This document shows, piece after piece, positions 37,627-48,967 of a stretch of 64,000 nucleotides of DNA. Numbering within the stretch: position 1 is the stretch's first letter; each line of letters begins with the position of its first letter. The stretch comes from Micromussa lordhowensis (lineage: Eukaryota; Cnidaria; Anthozoa; Scleractinia; Lobophylliidae), in NCBI GenBank assembly GCA_964020085.1, contig OZ026596.1:41326043-41390042 (forward strand), in the 5' to 3' direction. A program made the position numbers and the translations under genes. The notes beneath the pieces were generated by a model. That model did no database searches. It saw nothing but the letters and a program-made list of their open reading frames with translations, and had not been told where the DNA came from.

Positions 37627-37944
37627 ATGAGTTTGTTTCAACGTCACCGAGGATTTTTGCAAAGCCTCTTACGGGAAGCCAATGCAAAACGGCGAAATGT
37701 AATGCTCGATCTCGCCAACAAAAACCAATTAAATGCGCTCAGCGAAATGGTGTTGAATGTCATGAAACAAAACGTGCCCGTTCAACCGAAAACCATTCAA
37801 AAATTAAAACGCTATAAGAATGTGTTGCAAGCACTAAGACTTCGTCATACGTCGCTAAAACGAAAGCGAGAACAACTCAAGAAACAAACAGGGCGAGGAT
37901 TCTGGCAAGGTTTAAACGAATGCTACGCAGCATGTTGTGCTTAG
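37627..37944 (+). CDS. Polinton conserved small basic helical protein
   Basis: 105 residues, helical and basic. The pattern LLREANAKRR, ALSEMVLNVMKQNVP, KLKRYKNVLQALR and SLKRKREQLKKQ is one I know from many cnidarian Polinton gene models. A GRGFW segment at the C-terminus could be a protease site. Function unknown. A short untranslated stretch with AATAAA (37586-37591) separates it from the previous gene. Confidence 0.65.
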   Translation: MSLFQRHRGFLQSLLREANAKRRNVMLDLANKNQLNALSEMVLNVMKQNVPVQPKTIQKLKRYKNVLQALRLRHTSLKRKREQLKKQTGRGFWQGLNECYAACCA

Positions 37945-38312
37945 GAAGAGATGAAAACGGCCATCCGACCGACGGAATCGACATTGTGTCCGAACGTCCT
38001 AAACTGTTAACACTAATGACATTATTGCAAGAAGCAAATCGAAGAGCAGACAAAGAACGCGAAAGTGCTAATTATTGGCATCGAGCGTATCATCGACTCA
38101 ACAAAGACTATATAGCGCTTCAATTCGAAGATCTCTGTTCAGACTGTAAACAAGTTAAAAAGGAAACAGATCCCGGGGAAACCTTCACGTTTTGTCACCA
38201 CTGCACTTATAAGGGATATACAGTCAAGAGACTTGTGGAAATTTTGGAAGCAAAACAAAAGGAAATCCGTTACTGGCAAGACTGTTACGAAACACTTTTG
38301 CATCATGAATGA
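37920..38312 (+). CDS. Coiled-coil protein with zinc-ribbon-like CxxC pairs
   Basis: 130 residues overlapping the previous gene by 25 bp. A helical coiled-coil-like region (LLQEANRRADKERES) is followed by two Cys pairs (CSDCKQV and FCHHCTYKG) about 20 residues apart, and a second helix (RLVEILEAKQKEI). Probably a small zinc-binding protein; family not recognised. Confidence 0.5.
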   Translation: MLRSMLCLGRDENGHPTDGIDIVSERPKLLTLMTLLQEANRRADKERESANYWHRAYHRLNKDYIALQFEDLCSDCKQVKKETDPGETFTFCHHCTYKGYTVKRLVEILEAKQKEIRYWQDCYETLLHHE

Positions 38313-38998
38313 AGTGGTCATGGTCCCGACCGAGGAATTGAATCGGCTTTCGAATTATTATCAAGGCAAAATTACCGAGAGTGCGTTACTCAACAAGGCC
38401 GGCCGAATGGCAGCCGAGCAACAATTAATTTTAGAAGATAAGAGTATTCCCGATAGTTTAGCCGTTCGCATGGTCAAACCCATGGCTTTAGAACAAGGTC
38501 GATTGGTCAAACGAGTTCGAACCGGTACAGCTCAACCTGCAAGCTATGAAGGCATCGAAGAACCGGAAGGGATGGTCGATGCACCAATAGAACGTTTGCT
38601 CAAAGACATTATAAAAAAGCAAACGCCAGAAGTCATTGAAGTCGAATCGGACGCCCCCACAAAGAAGACGTCAGTAAAGAAAAAGTCGCTTAAAAAATTG
38701 ACTGTAAAAAAGCAGCCATATTCTCCCAGACCCGAGAAAAAAACCTAAACCTTCGACCAGCGGTTATAAAACACCGGCGTCGAGTGTGATACCAAAAGGA
38801 CTTATAATTAGTCCGGCAGCTAAACAGGCTTTAAAAGATCTCGGGTGGAGAGAAGGCAACGACAGTCCTAAAGGCGGTGGTAAAGGGAAAAAGAAAATAA
38901 GGAAAACCGAAGCAGAAAAACTCAAAGAGGGTTGGGAACCTTGGACAAAACCAGCAAAGAGAGGACCCCTTGATTATGGCACAGGCGAGGAAGATTAA
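38305..38998 (+). pseudogene. Polinton conserved 'TESALLNKAGR' protein, frameshifted
   Basis: From ATG 38305 the first 147 residues hold VVMVPTEELNRL, TESALLNKAGRMAAEQQ and IPDSLAVRMVKPMA, a family common in cnidarian Polintons, then a Lys/Pro-rich part ending at 38748. Beyond an A7 run (38738-38744) the +1 frame continues directly (ISPAAKQALKDLGWREG) to 38998. One extra base in the A run accounts for this; a programmed shift is possible. Function unknown. Confidence 0.6.
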
Positions 38999-39323
38999 AC
39001 GGCGACGACAGAGGGGGAAAGGTCTCGATATTCAGAAATGGTTGGGAAAGACTGGTATCGAATATCACGTGCCTGGGTACCAATTCTTAGGGCCAGGTAC
39101 CAAGTTAAAGAAACGTCTGGCTAGAGGAGATCAAGGTATTAACCGTCTGGATAAAATCACCAAACAACACGATATCGATTATGCCCGAGCCAAGAATTTA
39201 CAAGACAAGTGGAAAGCCGACACAAAGATGATCGCATCGATTAACAAGTTACCCGGGAAGAAAACCATGACAGAACGCCTTATTCGTAAAATCATGCAAG
39301 CCAAGAAACGCTTCAAGTTGTAA
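38976..39323 (+). CDS. Phospholipase A2-like protein
   Basis: 115 residues from ATG 38976, overlapping the previous frame. A basic N-terminus with RGKGLDI (likely processed) precedes the PLA2-like core: calcium-loop-like YQFLGPGT, and catalytic His-Asp in KQHDIDYARA. As in parvovirus VP1u, such a domain would breach endosomal membranes during entry. It is compact and lacks the zinc ribbon found in the C homologue (26080-26832). Confidence 0.7.
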   Translation: MAQARKIKRRRQRGKGLDIQKWLGKTGIEYHVPGYQFLGPGTKLKKRLARGDQGINRLDKITKQHDIDYARAKNLQDKWKADTKMIASINKLPGKKTMTERLIRKIMQAKKRFKL

Positions 39324-39345
39324 TCATGTTTCTTTCATTTATTTC

Positions 39346-39398
39346 AATAAAACACAGTTAAAAATACAAAGTTTTTGTTGTGTGTTTATTTTAATAAA
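39346..39398. terminator. Polyadenylation signals at the end of the A gene block
   Basis: AATAAA at 39346-39351 lies 23 bp after the PLA2 stop. A further AATAAA at 39393-39398 and its complement at 39385-39390 could serve transcripts from either strand. Confidence 0.6.
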
Positions 39399-40621
39399 AT
39401 AGAGTCGAAAAACATTGTGTTTGAAATTTTCACTGACTGCGCATGCGTGCAATCCCGTTTTAGCCCTTAGGGTCCGAATACCATGTCTTACAAAAGTGCA
39501 AGAACAATTTCATGACCTTCATACCTGGTATGGACAGTTTAGAAGGTAGTGCGCATGCGTCACGCCCCATTTCGGACAAGGGGACAGAGTACCAACTCAC
39601 ACATGGGTAAGCAGACATGACATCATCCTAATATAAGACTCATTTGACGTACCAGATTAGTAACTAGGGCTACTACCTTCTTAGGGCGCCATGATGGATA
39701 TGTTAATTACGGCTGACGTCATAGAAGGGTAGAGCGGTTCCAGAGGTGACGTCATAGGGGAACTAGGGTTCAGGGATGACGTCACCAAGGTGAATAGGGG
39801 AACTAGGGTTCAGGGATGACGTCACCAAGGTGACGTCATTAGGGTTGAGGGCCGCCATCTTGGTTTGAGGACTAGGGTTCATTTGCATAAGAATTAAATC
39901 CCAACAGCCAATCAGAGCGCGAGTTGAGTGGTAAACTGACTGATACAACTACTACTGCTGCTTCGTGTTTGTCTCGCGTGGTCAAAGTGCCTGTAAATTA
40001 CGTCCTTTCATTTCATTGGTTCTTAGTGTCCCTAAGGACAAATATTTGGAAGGACGACTTTTTTTGCTAAATTCGAGTCACTGCAAGGCTATATAACTGT
40101 CGCGCATGCGTTTGAAACCAATGTTGAGATTAGGACAAAACATACAAGAATATCACAAACCATTACTGAGTTACTATAAAAAGGATAATAGGAAGAACAT
40201 TTATGACCCAAAATTATCTTAAATTATGGATTAGAATTCATTCAGTTTGCATTATGAATGCAAATAATGATAGCTAGGATAATAAACAACAACTTTCATA
40301 AATTTAGGTGCCAGTCCTGGCCTAAAAGGCTATCAGCACTTTCTACCTGGAACAAACTGGGTTTGTTTGGTTCTAGCCAGTAAGTTAAAAAATCAATCAT
40401 ATCCAGTGGCAACCTGCCATCAAACATGCCGCTTCTGTGAGCATCATTTTTTTAGTGAATTAATTCAAGAATTGGACTCTTAAACAATCAGAACAGGCAT
40501 TTGACTTTTTGAGATCAGGAGCTAATTTAAACCTTCCTCCATCATCCATGGCACAACCGTCGATGTAATCAGACACTTGTATCCCAATCATTGGTGAGTG
40601 AAAGGCACTTTTGCAAAATTC
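39399..40621. promoter_or_regulatory. CRE-rich non-coding DNA, probable right part of A
   Basis: Five perfect TGACGTCA sites lie at 39714, 39747, 39777, 39817 and 39831, the middle ones in a 40-bp tandem repeat (GGGGAACTAGGGTTCAG). GCGCATGCG occurs at about 39440, 39551 and 40102. CCAATCAG (39909) and TATATAA (40089) are promoter-like. The CRE/CCAAT mix resembles the A promoter at 193-615, so this may be a terminal promoter of A; the exact right end of A was not found. Nothing is seen from about 40150 on. Confidence 0.45.
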
Positions 40622-41412
40622 TCAATACGAAAATACAATGAATTTATTACCTTCACAATGCAACATTTGCTTTTTCAAAAAGCACAAAGCTTTTCTTGGC
40701 TGACTGATGCAATGAGATGAACACTTTGGGCAGTATGGAGGTAAGCTGGGGGTAAGCAGAACAAGATCAGTACAAGACATTTTTTCCCGTAAGACATTAT
40801 CCAAAGTGGAGAATACTTTCTTCTGGGCCGCAGATAGTTGAAATGGAATTTTATTCCAAGATACTGGTCTTAGTTTCCATTCTTTACGAAAGGTGTTTGC
40901 TGAAACTAGAGTGGATTCCCGATAATTTCTCTCAGCAAAAAAATCCACTAGGAAATCAGGCATTTCGTGTTCCATTCCCTCCTCAGATTCAGTAATTTTT
41001 GTGACATGTTCACTGTGATCACCAGGTAAAGCAAGTGATCAGGGCACCCTGTAGGCCAACCACACCATGTTGTGCGTTTCCATGTACAAAAATGGTAAAA
41101 TTACTGCCATTTAAAGGCAAGAATTCATGACGGTCATCCTGAAATAGCAAATTAAGAAGATAAGAGGATGTCAAATGATGAAACGTAGTGCAAGGGAAGA
41201 AATTATAGAAGATCATTAATTAACTGCATGTGGAAATGCTAACGAAGAGGTGAACTTAGCTATGAACTCAGTAAGTACATGATGAAAAATCACATTTGAA
41301 GCAATAATTGTGACAGGAAATAATGTATTCCTGATTAAACAAAGAATACAATAACACTTACATGAAGCATGATCACATAAAAGCAAAACGCCAAGTTAAG
41401 ACCTCCGAGAAC

Positions 41413-42192
41413 ATGGCCGATAGTGACAACCAAGAGAAATCTGAAGTTGAACCCACTTTGTCGGATTTACGCGGCATGTTGGTGGTATTACAGTGCTCTG
41501 TAAACAACATTCTAAGCGACAATCAAAAACTCCACGAAGAAATGTCGGCGCTAAAATTATCAGTGGATACTCAAGGCCGCGAATTTCAAAAGATGAAAGA
41601 ATCAGTCGAACGCATAACAAAGGAGAATGAGTCTCTAAAGAACGAACTCCTACGTGCCAAAGGAAAACTCAATGAACAGAAGGAAGAAATGGAATCTCTC
41701 TGGTCTTCTCTGGACGAAATAGAACAGTATACAAGAAAGAATTCGTTGGAGATATCAGGAGTTCCAGAGAGCTGTTATACGTCGACGGAAGAGGTAGTTC
41801 TAAATGTTGCTAGAGCATTAAATGTCGACATAACACCTAATGACATAGAAATTACACATAAGTTAAGACGCCGAGGAGCTACCGACACAATTATTACTAA
41901 GTTTGTAAGTCACAAAGCAAAAAGTGAACTATATAAAAGACGGACAAAGCTAAAAGACATCAAACTGACTGACATATATCCAAGCTATGCGTCGGCGATT
42001 AATACAAGTCGTCTATTTATAAACGAGAACTTAACGAACTTTAGACGCCATCTGCTAGGGAGAGCAAACGGTATGAAAAGAGATGGTTTGCTCTTGAGTG
42101 CGTGGACAATTGATGGAAAAGTTTTTGTAAAAACCTCCCCAGATGGAGCACCCGTAAGGATCTTCTGTGATGCCGACTTAGATGAACTCTAA
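41413..42192 (+). CDS. LINE ORF1 protein (coiled coil + RRM-like)
   Basis: 259 residues from ATGGCCG at 41413, the first ATG within the element; an upstream in-frame ATG lies outside it. A coiled-coil region (about 30-110) precedes the conserved YTRKNSLEISGVPES motif, an RRM-like domain and a basic C-terminal domain (NLTNFRRHLLGRANGMKRD). This is the RNA-binding chaperone of L1-type retrotransposons. Frame intact. Confidence 0.88.
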   Translation: MADSDNQEKSEVEPTLSDLRGMLVVLQCSVNNILSDNQKLHEEMSALKLSVDTQGREFQKMKESVERITKENESLKNELLRAKGKLNEQKEEMESLWSSLDEIEQYTRKNSLEISGVPESCYTSTEEVVLNVARALNVDITPNDIEITHKLRRRGATDTIITKFVSHKAKSELYKRRTKLKDIKLTDIYPSYASAINTSRLFINENLTNFRRHLLGRANGMKRDGLLLSAWTIDGKVFVKTSPDGAPVRIFCDADLDEL

Positions 42193-42483
42193 ATTTGCTG
42201 CTTAGAATAATCTAACTTAAAGTACTGAAACTTCTCTAATCCTGGGTATCATGTACAACGTAGTATATTACACACATTTTTCTCAGTGCCTCTTCACTAT
42301 CTGCCTTGGAAGGGATTGGGATAGGCTTAAATTGGGTTAGGAAGAGGTAAGTTTCCCTATACAGATTACGAATTGTTAAATATTTGTTATTGTTTTTTTT
42401 TTTGTTTTTTTTTTTTCAAATATAAATTCTTTTCTCGCCCTTTTGCCTTTAGAATTTAGTGTGAACGCTGTCTCGTTGTAATA

Positions 42484-45400
42484 ATGTCAAAGAAAAATTT
42501 GTGTAAGATTATTTCCTTAAATGTCCGTGGTATTAGAAATCCGATTAAGAGGAGCAGTATTTTTACATATCTTAAAGATCAGAGAGCAGTGTTTTACTTC
42601 CTCCAAGAGACATATTCCGAAACCGGTGATGAGTTATTTTGGAAAAATGAATGGGGAGGTGAAATCTATTTTTCACATGGCACTCGTCACAGTAAAGGTG
42701 TTTGCATACTTTTCGATCCGTCTATTGAGGTAAACAAAGTTAAATATTTCCTAAGTGACAACTCAGGAAGAATTGTGTTAATCAACTTGAATTATAATGG
42801 TATGGAATTATCTCTTTGCAATATTTATGCACCGAATGACCATGCCGATCAGCTGCGGTTTATTACAGAGCTTAACAATTATCTGATTGACAAGTCTGAA
42901 TTAACAGCACTTATTGTAGGAGGTGACTGGAATTGCACACTAACAAAGAAAGACAAAAAAGGTGGTTTACCCTGGAGACCAAGTGGCTTCCGAAATTCAA
43001 TCGTAATAACAATGGATATTTTCGATCTTGTAGACATACAAAGAGTCAAACATCCAAACGTAAACAAATATTCCTATGAATCGAAAGCACTTAAAGTGAG
43101 ATCAAGAATAGACTTCTTTCTAGTAGCCAAAAATTTAACCAAATATGTTCAGAAAGTTGACATCCTCCCTTCGATTGCACCTGATCATTGGACAATTTCT
43201 CTATCTTTGCAATGGACAAAAGAAGTTCCGCGAGGACCTGGCTTTTGGAAGTTCAACAACACGTTACTGTATGATATTAATTACTTACAGCAAATTCGCA
43301 GAACGTATCCTGAAATTCGGGCGAAGTACGAATATATCCAAGATAAAAGAACTCTTTGGGAACTTCTTAAAATGGAACTTAGATCTGTAACTATTTCATA
43401 TGCCAAAGGGAAAGCTAAAGAAACAAGTAAGCGTGAATACACAATCAAAGATGAACTGGAAAAACTAGATCACATAATCTGTAACTCTCGCGATTTAATG
43501 AATATTGACTATGAATTGAAGCAGTATGAGGATCTGAAAAAGGAACTTCAACAATTATACGAAAAAAAGGGTGAAGCGGCAAAATTTAGGTCAAAATGTC
43601 TATGGGTTGAAAAAGGGGAACGGCCAACCAAATATTTCTTCAATCTTGAGAAAAGGAACTATAGTAGGAGGGTAATTTCTGAACTGGAGCTTGAAGAGGG
43701 TGATATAATAACGAACGAAAAACAAATATTGTCAGAGATAGAAAGCTATTTTATGAACTTATACTCATCGAAAACAGATGTGAGTGAGGAACACTTCAGT
43801 AGTTATGTAGAGGAATTAGAATTCCCTCGCCTTTCACATGAAATGAGTTTGAAGGCAGAAGGCCTTTTGACATATGAAGAATGTAAGGAAAGTTTAGATA
43901 CCTTCAGCCCTGGCAAATCCCCTGGAGAAGATGGCTTCACAAGTGAGTTCTATTTAACTTTTTTTGACCTAATTGGAGAGGACTTAGTGAACAGTCTTAA
44001 TTCTGCATACCAAAATGGAGAGTTATCAATCTCACAACGTAGGGGTGTCATAAGTTTGATACCAAAAGAAGACTCTTCTTTACTAAAACTAGAAAATTGG
44101 AGACCAATAACTCTGCTGAATGTTGACTATAAGATTGCTTCTAAAGCTATAGCAAAACGAATTGAACCATTGTTGTCACTCTTGATTCACCCAGATCAAA
44201 CAGGTTTTGTGAAAGATAGATACATCGGTGAAAATATTAGGTTAATTAGTGACATAATGGAGCAAACTAAGAAACTTAATTGCTCTGGTATACTACTATC
44301 ACTTGATTTTCAAAAAGCTTTCGATACTTTAGAATGGTCATGCATAAGTAATGTATTAAAGATGTATAACTTCGGTGATTGCTTAAGAACATGGATAGAG
44401 GTACTTTACACGAAAGTAGAGAGTACAGTGCTAAACAATGGTTTCGCAACAAATTGGTTCAAACCATCTGCTGGAGTGAGGCAAGGATGTCCACTTTCAC
44501 CATATTTGTTCATTCTAACTGCAGAACTAATGTCTAACAAAATTCGTCAAAGTATTGATTTCAAGGGAATTTCTGTGTTTGAAAAGGAAATTAAAGTCAG
44601 CCAATTTGCTGATGACACCAACCTTTTTTGTGCCGATCTGTCCTCGGTTGAAAAAGGACTGCAAATTGTAGCAGATTTTGGTGCAATCTCTGGTCTCAAG
44701 TTGAATATAAAGAAAACTAAAGCTATGTGGCTAGGGAAATGGGCAAATAATAAGGACAAGCCGCTACATTTAAAATGGGTCAGCAGCCCAACAAGAATTT
44801 TGGGCATTTACTTTTCTTACGATGAGAAAGGAAACAATGAAATGAATTTCGACCTAAAGATAAATAAACTGCAAGCAAAGTTAGATATATGGAGATCACG
44901 AGACTTGACACTGTTTGGTAAAACCATGATAATCAAGACGCTTGGGGTATCATCTTTAATTTATTCAGCTTCAAATATCAATGTACCAAACGATATTGCC
45001 GGCAACGTTAAGAGAAGGCTGTTTTCTTTTCTGTGGAAAAATAAAAGAGATAAAATAAAAAGAGAGGGATTATACCAGGATTATGATAATGGTGGGCTGC
45101 GTATGACAGACATTGAAACAATGATAAAAGCGTTAAGGTTAGCATGGATTCCAAGACTGTTAAAAAATGGCCAATCAAATTGGAAATTTGCTTCAGATCA
45201 CTTCCTAAAATCTTATGGAGGACTTCGATTTCTGTTGACGTGCAATTATCACGTTATAGACTTCCAAAATATGCCACTATTTTACAGGGACATCCTCCTG
45301 TACTTTCATGAACTGAAGACTCTTTATGGATGTGATGTGGGAGATACAATCTTATTTAACAATAAGGAAATCCGTATCGATGGTAAAACGTTTTTCTGGA

Positions 45401-46209
45401 AGGAATGGTTCATGAAAGGAATTAAAAGAATTGAAGATCTTTTCGATGAGAAGGGGCAAGTCCTGCCCTTTCCCGTCTTTCAGCGCAAATATTCGTTGAA
45501 GAAAACTTCCTTCCTGCATTATTTCCAAGTTATTTCCGCTATTCCAGGTCACCTCTTGGCAAAAGCAAAATCTAAGGATTCAGGATCTAAAGGTGTTAGT
45601 CATGAGGATCTGGAATCCTTCTGCCTAACTGAAAATGTGAATATAAATTTGCTTAAGGCAAAGTCAAAAGACTTCTATTGGCTAATTATTCAGCGTAGAT
45701 GTAATGATCAGCATTCAGGCCCAAGGCGATGGAATAAAACTATTACAGAGGATAAAACAAACTGAAAAACCATATTTAGGTCGGTTCGAAAGGTATGCAA
45801 GGAAAACAAGTTAAGAGAATTCCACTTTAAATTCATTCACAGAGTAGTTGTTACAAAGAAGGAATTGTTCCGATTTAACATCAAACCAGATAGCAATTGC
45901 GTTTATTGCGGGGAATCAGACTCCATAGACCACACCTTTATTGAGTGCCAGGTCACAAAAACCTTTACTCAAGAAGTATTACAATGGTTTAATGAAAGTA
46001 ATAGCTCTAACTTTATTTTAAATGCTGAAGACGTCCTCTTTGGCCTCTTCTCTGCATCAGACACACCAACAAAGAAATTGAATTATACTCTTCTCTTCTT
46101 GCGTTATTATATTTATAGATGTAAGCTCCAAAATAACTCACCACCAATGCAGATCGTTGATTTTATCAATAAAATAAAATACAAGTATAAAATCGAAAAG
46201 ATTATTTAA
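42484..46209 (+). pseudogene. LINE ORF2: endonuclease-reverse transcriptase, one stop
   Basis: The frame is open 42484-45762, interrupted by TGA at 45763-45765, and open again in the same frame to 46209. It encodes an APE-type endonuclease (SLNVRGIRNP, QETYSE, VGGDWNC, SRIDFFLV, PDHWTIS), reverse transcriptase (FSPGKSPGEDGF, SLDFQKAFDTLEW, GVRQGCPLSPYLF, FADDTNLF) and a C-terminal Cys/His motif (CVYCGESDSIDHTFIEC). The stop falls between RT and the Cys/His motif. Without it the enzyme would be complete. Confidence 0.9.
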
Positions 46210-46499
46210 TATTTTAAAACATAAAGTTCCTCCTCTCCTTCTTCTTATTTCTTTTATTATATGTAGAATTTAAATGACAAGGGAATAATGTGAATTAAAA
46301 CACCTAGAATATATGTTTAATTTTTTAAAATTCTAGTGCTAGGGCTATTGCAACCTTGTTTGTTAGTATTAGTATTCTTGTAGTCATATAAGTTACATGT
46401 AGGTTAAGTATTTTTAGTTGCTCCAATTAGATTGTCAGTAGGATAGTTTTAAGACAGTAGTGTGTGGTATAGTTTCTTGTGTTTGTGCAAAGCAATAAA

Positions 46500-46534
<35 letters not shown>

Positions 46535-48318
46535 CATAAAAGTAATACATGTATACTAGTCTATTTTGAAAAGGGGTCCCAAGCTATTTGATTTAGAAAA
46601 TTATGCTACACAATTTCAATGCATTTTGATGTCAACCAATTAATCATTAAGATAAACTCATATAAACTAATATACAAAGTCTATCTATAGTACATTGCAT
46701 AAGTACATAAGTAAATATTGCATTCATCGTACTTGGTAGGTATGATCATGAGCAAGTGAAGGGGTGAAGTTATTCTCCATGTCAAAGCTTGCCATTAATT
46801 TTTCAAAGGCCTCGATATGGATGCACTTGCCATACACAGCAGTAGCTGCAGTCAGCCCTGTGAGAAGCATTTCACAAACAAATACAAATCGTTAGGTAGC
46901 TTACAACAGAAATGGAAGATGTTGGTCAAAAGCACAGGGTCCCTATTCAAAACATTTCATACCTTGGGCTGCAGACTAATTAACTGTTATATGCCAGGAA
47001 AAACACAATACAACTTGCACACTATGAGACTAATCATAGGCAACATACACCAGTAAATAGTCAACTTCTGAGAACAGAGTATGCAAGCCGTTGCCTGATG
47101 TGTTAATAATGGAATGCTCTTAATGTGCTGGTGATGGATAGGTTCATACATTAAAAAATGCAGCTTAACAGGATTGAGGAATCTTATTAAAGGTTTTTAC
47201 CTAACAACATGTTTGATGAACTTACTATCTCCTACGACAGTTGATGACAGTGACTGTAAATAATTTGTCCGCCTTATGCTGTCAACACATTTGCAGTGAT
47301 ACAAGCAGATATTCTCCCTTGGTTCTCGGTTGACAAGCACATATTTGGTCTCCTGATGGTACAGGTTATTAGACAAATTACAGTTAAGGTAGAAATCAAG
47401 CTCATGGTTACCACTATTATCAATACAGCTGCCTGTAATATTGCAAAATGAAAAACAAAGGAATTATTTAGTCTTTGGGCTAGGCTCAAAGGAAATACAC
47501 ATTGATATTGGGTAATCAATAAAAAAAGAAAATTAATGAAACTATAAAACTTTAACAGGGCATTTCTGCAGACATTATTTCTCAAAAGTACACTGCAACA
47601 TGATCATTAATCAAGGTATGGCAATGGAGCAACACAAATTTTCTTAATTATTTAAAATTTGTTGTTTTGAACAGGGTTACTAAATAAGAAACTGCATCTT
47701 AAACAGTTACCAAAGTAAAGGAGTTCTTTCTTAAGCTGAGTCAGATTTTGAAAGCCTGACTGGCCATGGTTAATACAGGGAAATGGTTAGGAAGGCCGGT
47801 AAACATTAAAGAAGCAAACAAACAGGCTAAGATTTATGTTGGAAGGTCCTTGACCCTACACATCTTTTGTTTTATGTTCATGGACTATGCATGAATTACA
47901 TAATCGCAATGCTTGAAGTATCTATTAGTTGTATGAGCACACCTAACCACCTTTTGTATTTTGCCAGGTTTTGTGCAGGGTCAACCCCCAAAATAGCCAA
48001 CAAAAACATACAGCAAGGAACTTTGCCAGGTTTCATAAACATCTCCATCTATTTACTATGGACTGGCATCACCCCACAAAAGCTTACACTATTCCCCACC
48101 ACCTTTTACCTACTTAAGCTTACATGCAATTTCTTTGTAACCACATCAAAATCAGGACAAGTTAACCAAGTCAAATTGTTGTCAAGAAAGGTAATAGCAT
48201 TGTAGTTGACCAGCTCTAAGATGTACGCAAACTGCAGCGTTACAGGTATTAGGTGTGTTGTGGTTTCAGATTCGTTGGTTGTTTCTGTCGTTGTTTCAAA
48301 TTCATCCTCAGATAAATC

Positions 48319-48967
48319 CTAGAAGTAAAAATAAAATCAAATAAGCATAAATTCAACTTTCATTTTGCCGTACGCGGATTTCTCACTTCCGAAGTATAGT
48401 TTTTACACGTAATCGTCAACGATATTTTTACAGCTCTTACAGCGGTACGGAAATTCCTCATACGTTGATAAAACTCCCATTTTCGGGGGGGGGGGGAGGG
48501 GGGGAGGGGAAGAGAGAAGAAAACAAGGGGGAAAAGTCAAGCCCGAATAGTACTACAAGTAAAGCATTTCAGAAGAAAACAACAAGGTATAAAAACAGGC
48601 ATCAAAATAAACAAAATAAATGTTACAGGAGGGAGACTTTACAAGTAAGAAATCTGAAATTGGTCTGGGTTGCAACGCGTGTGAATCTCTGATATCATCA
48701 GCCACTGCAGAACCCACACAGCCCGTCGACCTAGTGACCGTAGCATTACAGGTTGAATGCCTTCGCTTTATCTTCTTTGGAACAAACTGAGAAAAGCTGC
48801 AACTGCCTCGAGTCTTATTCCTTTCGCTAAGTTCACTTTCATGTACGGAGGAGAAAATTTGCCGCGAGTTCCTCTTTGGATACCCCCCATATTGGACAAA
48901 ATGACGATGACATCATGTATGCGTCATGAAGTGTACCAATGGATGATGGTTATTTTTCGTGTTACAA
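48319..48967. other. Non-coding, with G-rich tract, before the minisatellite
   Basis: 48485-48509 is a nearly pure G run with a few A (G-quadruplex-prone). 48700-48960 has a higher GC content and could be the 5' end or promoter of the leftward gene; no exon was confirmed. Confidence 0.4.

Larger units (their letters stand above)
41384..46530 (+). mobile_element. Near-intact L1/Tx1-type LINE with 12-bp target duplication
   Basis: ATCACATAAAAG at 41372-41383 is repeated at 46531-46542, directly after a poly-A tail (46502-46530). The 5.15-kb insert has two ORFs and looks full length, with a very short 5' leader (29 bp before ORF1). Only one nonsense change is seen, in ORF2. A recent insertion is likely. 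Confidence 0.92.
40622..48318 (-). pseudogene. Decayed multi-exon host gene, family unknown
   Basis: Minus-strand exons with splice borders are visible at 48124-48318 (TLQFAYILELVNYNAITF), 47226-47432 (HELDFYLNCNLSNNLYHQ), 46733-46857 (AVYGKCIHIEAFEKLMAS) and a last one at 40622-41138. The last exon reads WCGWPTGCPDHLLYL, then shifts frame by one base near 41025 into GDHSEHVTKITESEE and continues to a stop at 40622 (ending with SSHCISQPRK and GNKFIVF). Cys pairs (PYCPKCSSHC) suggest zinc binding. The LINE at 41384-46530 sits in the intron between the last two exons. I do not recognise the family. Confidence 0.45.

Noticed and set aside
38970..38978. Upstream TTG start for the A PLA2 gene, and similar non-ATG starts for the ATPase (6349)
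   Set aside because: Good ATG codons exist a few codons downstream and leave the conserved domains whole.
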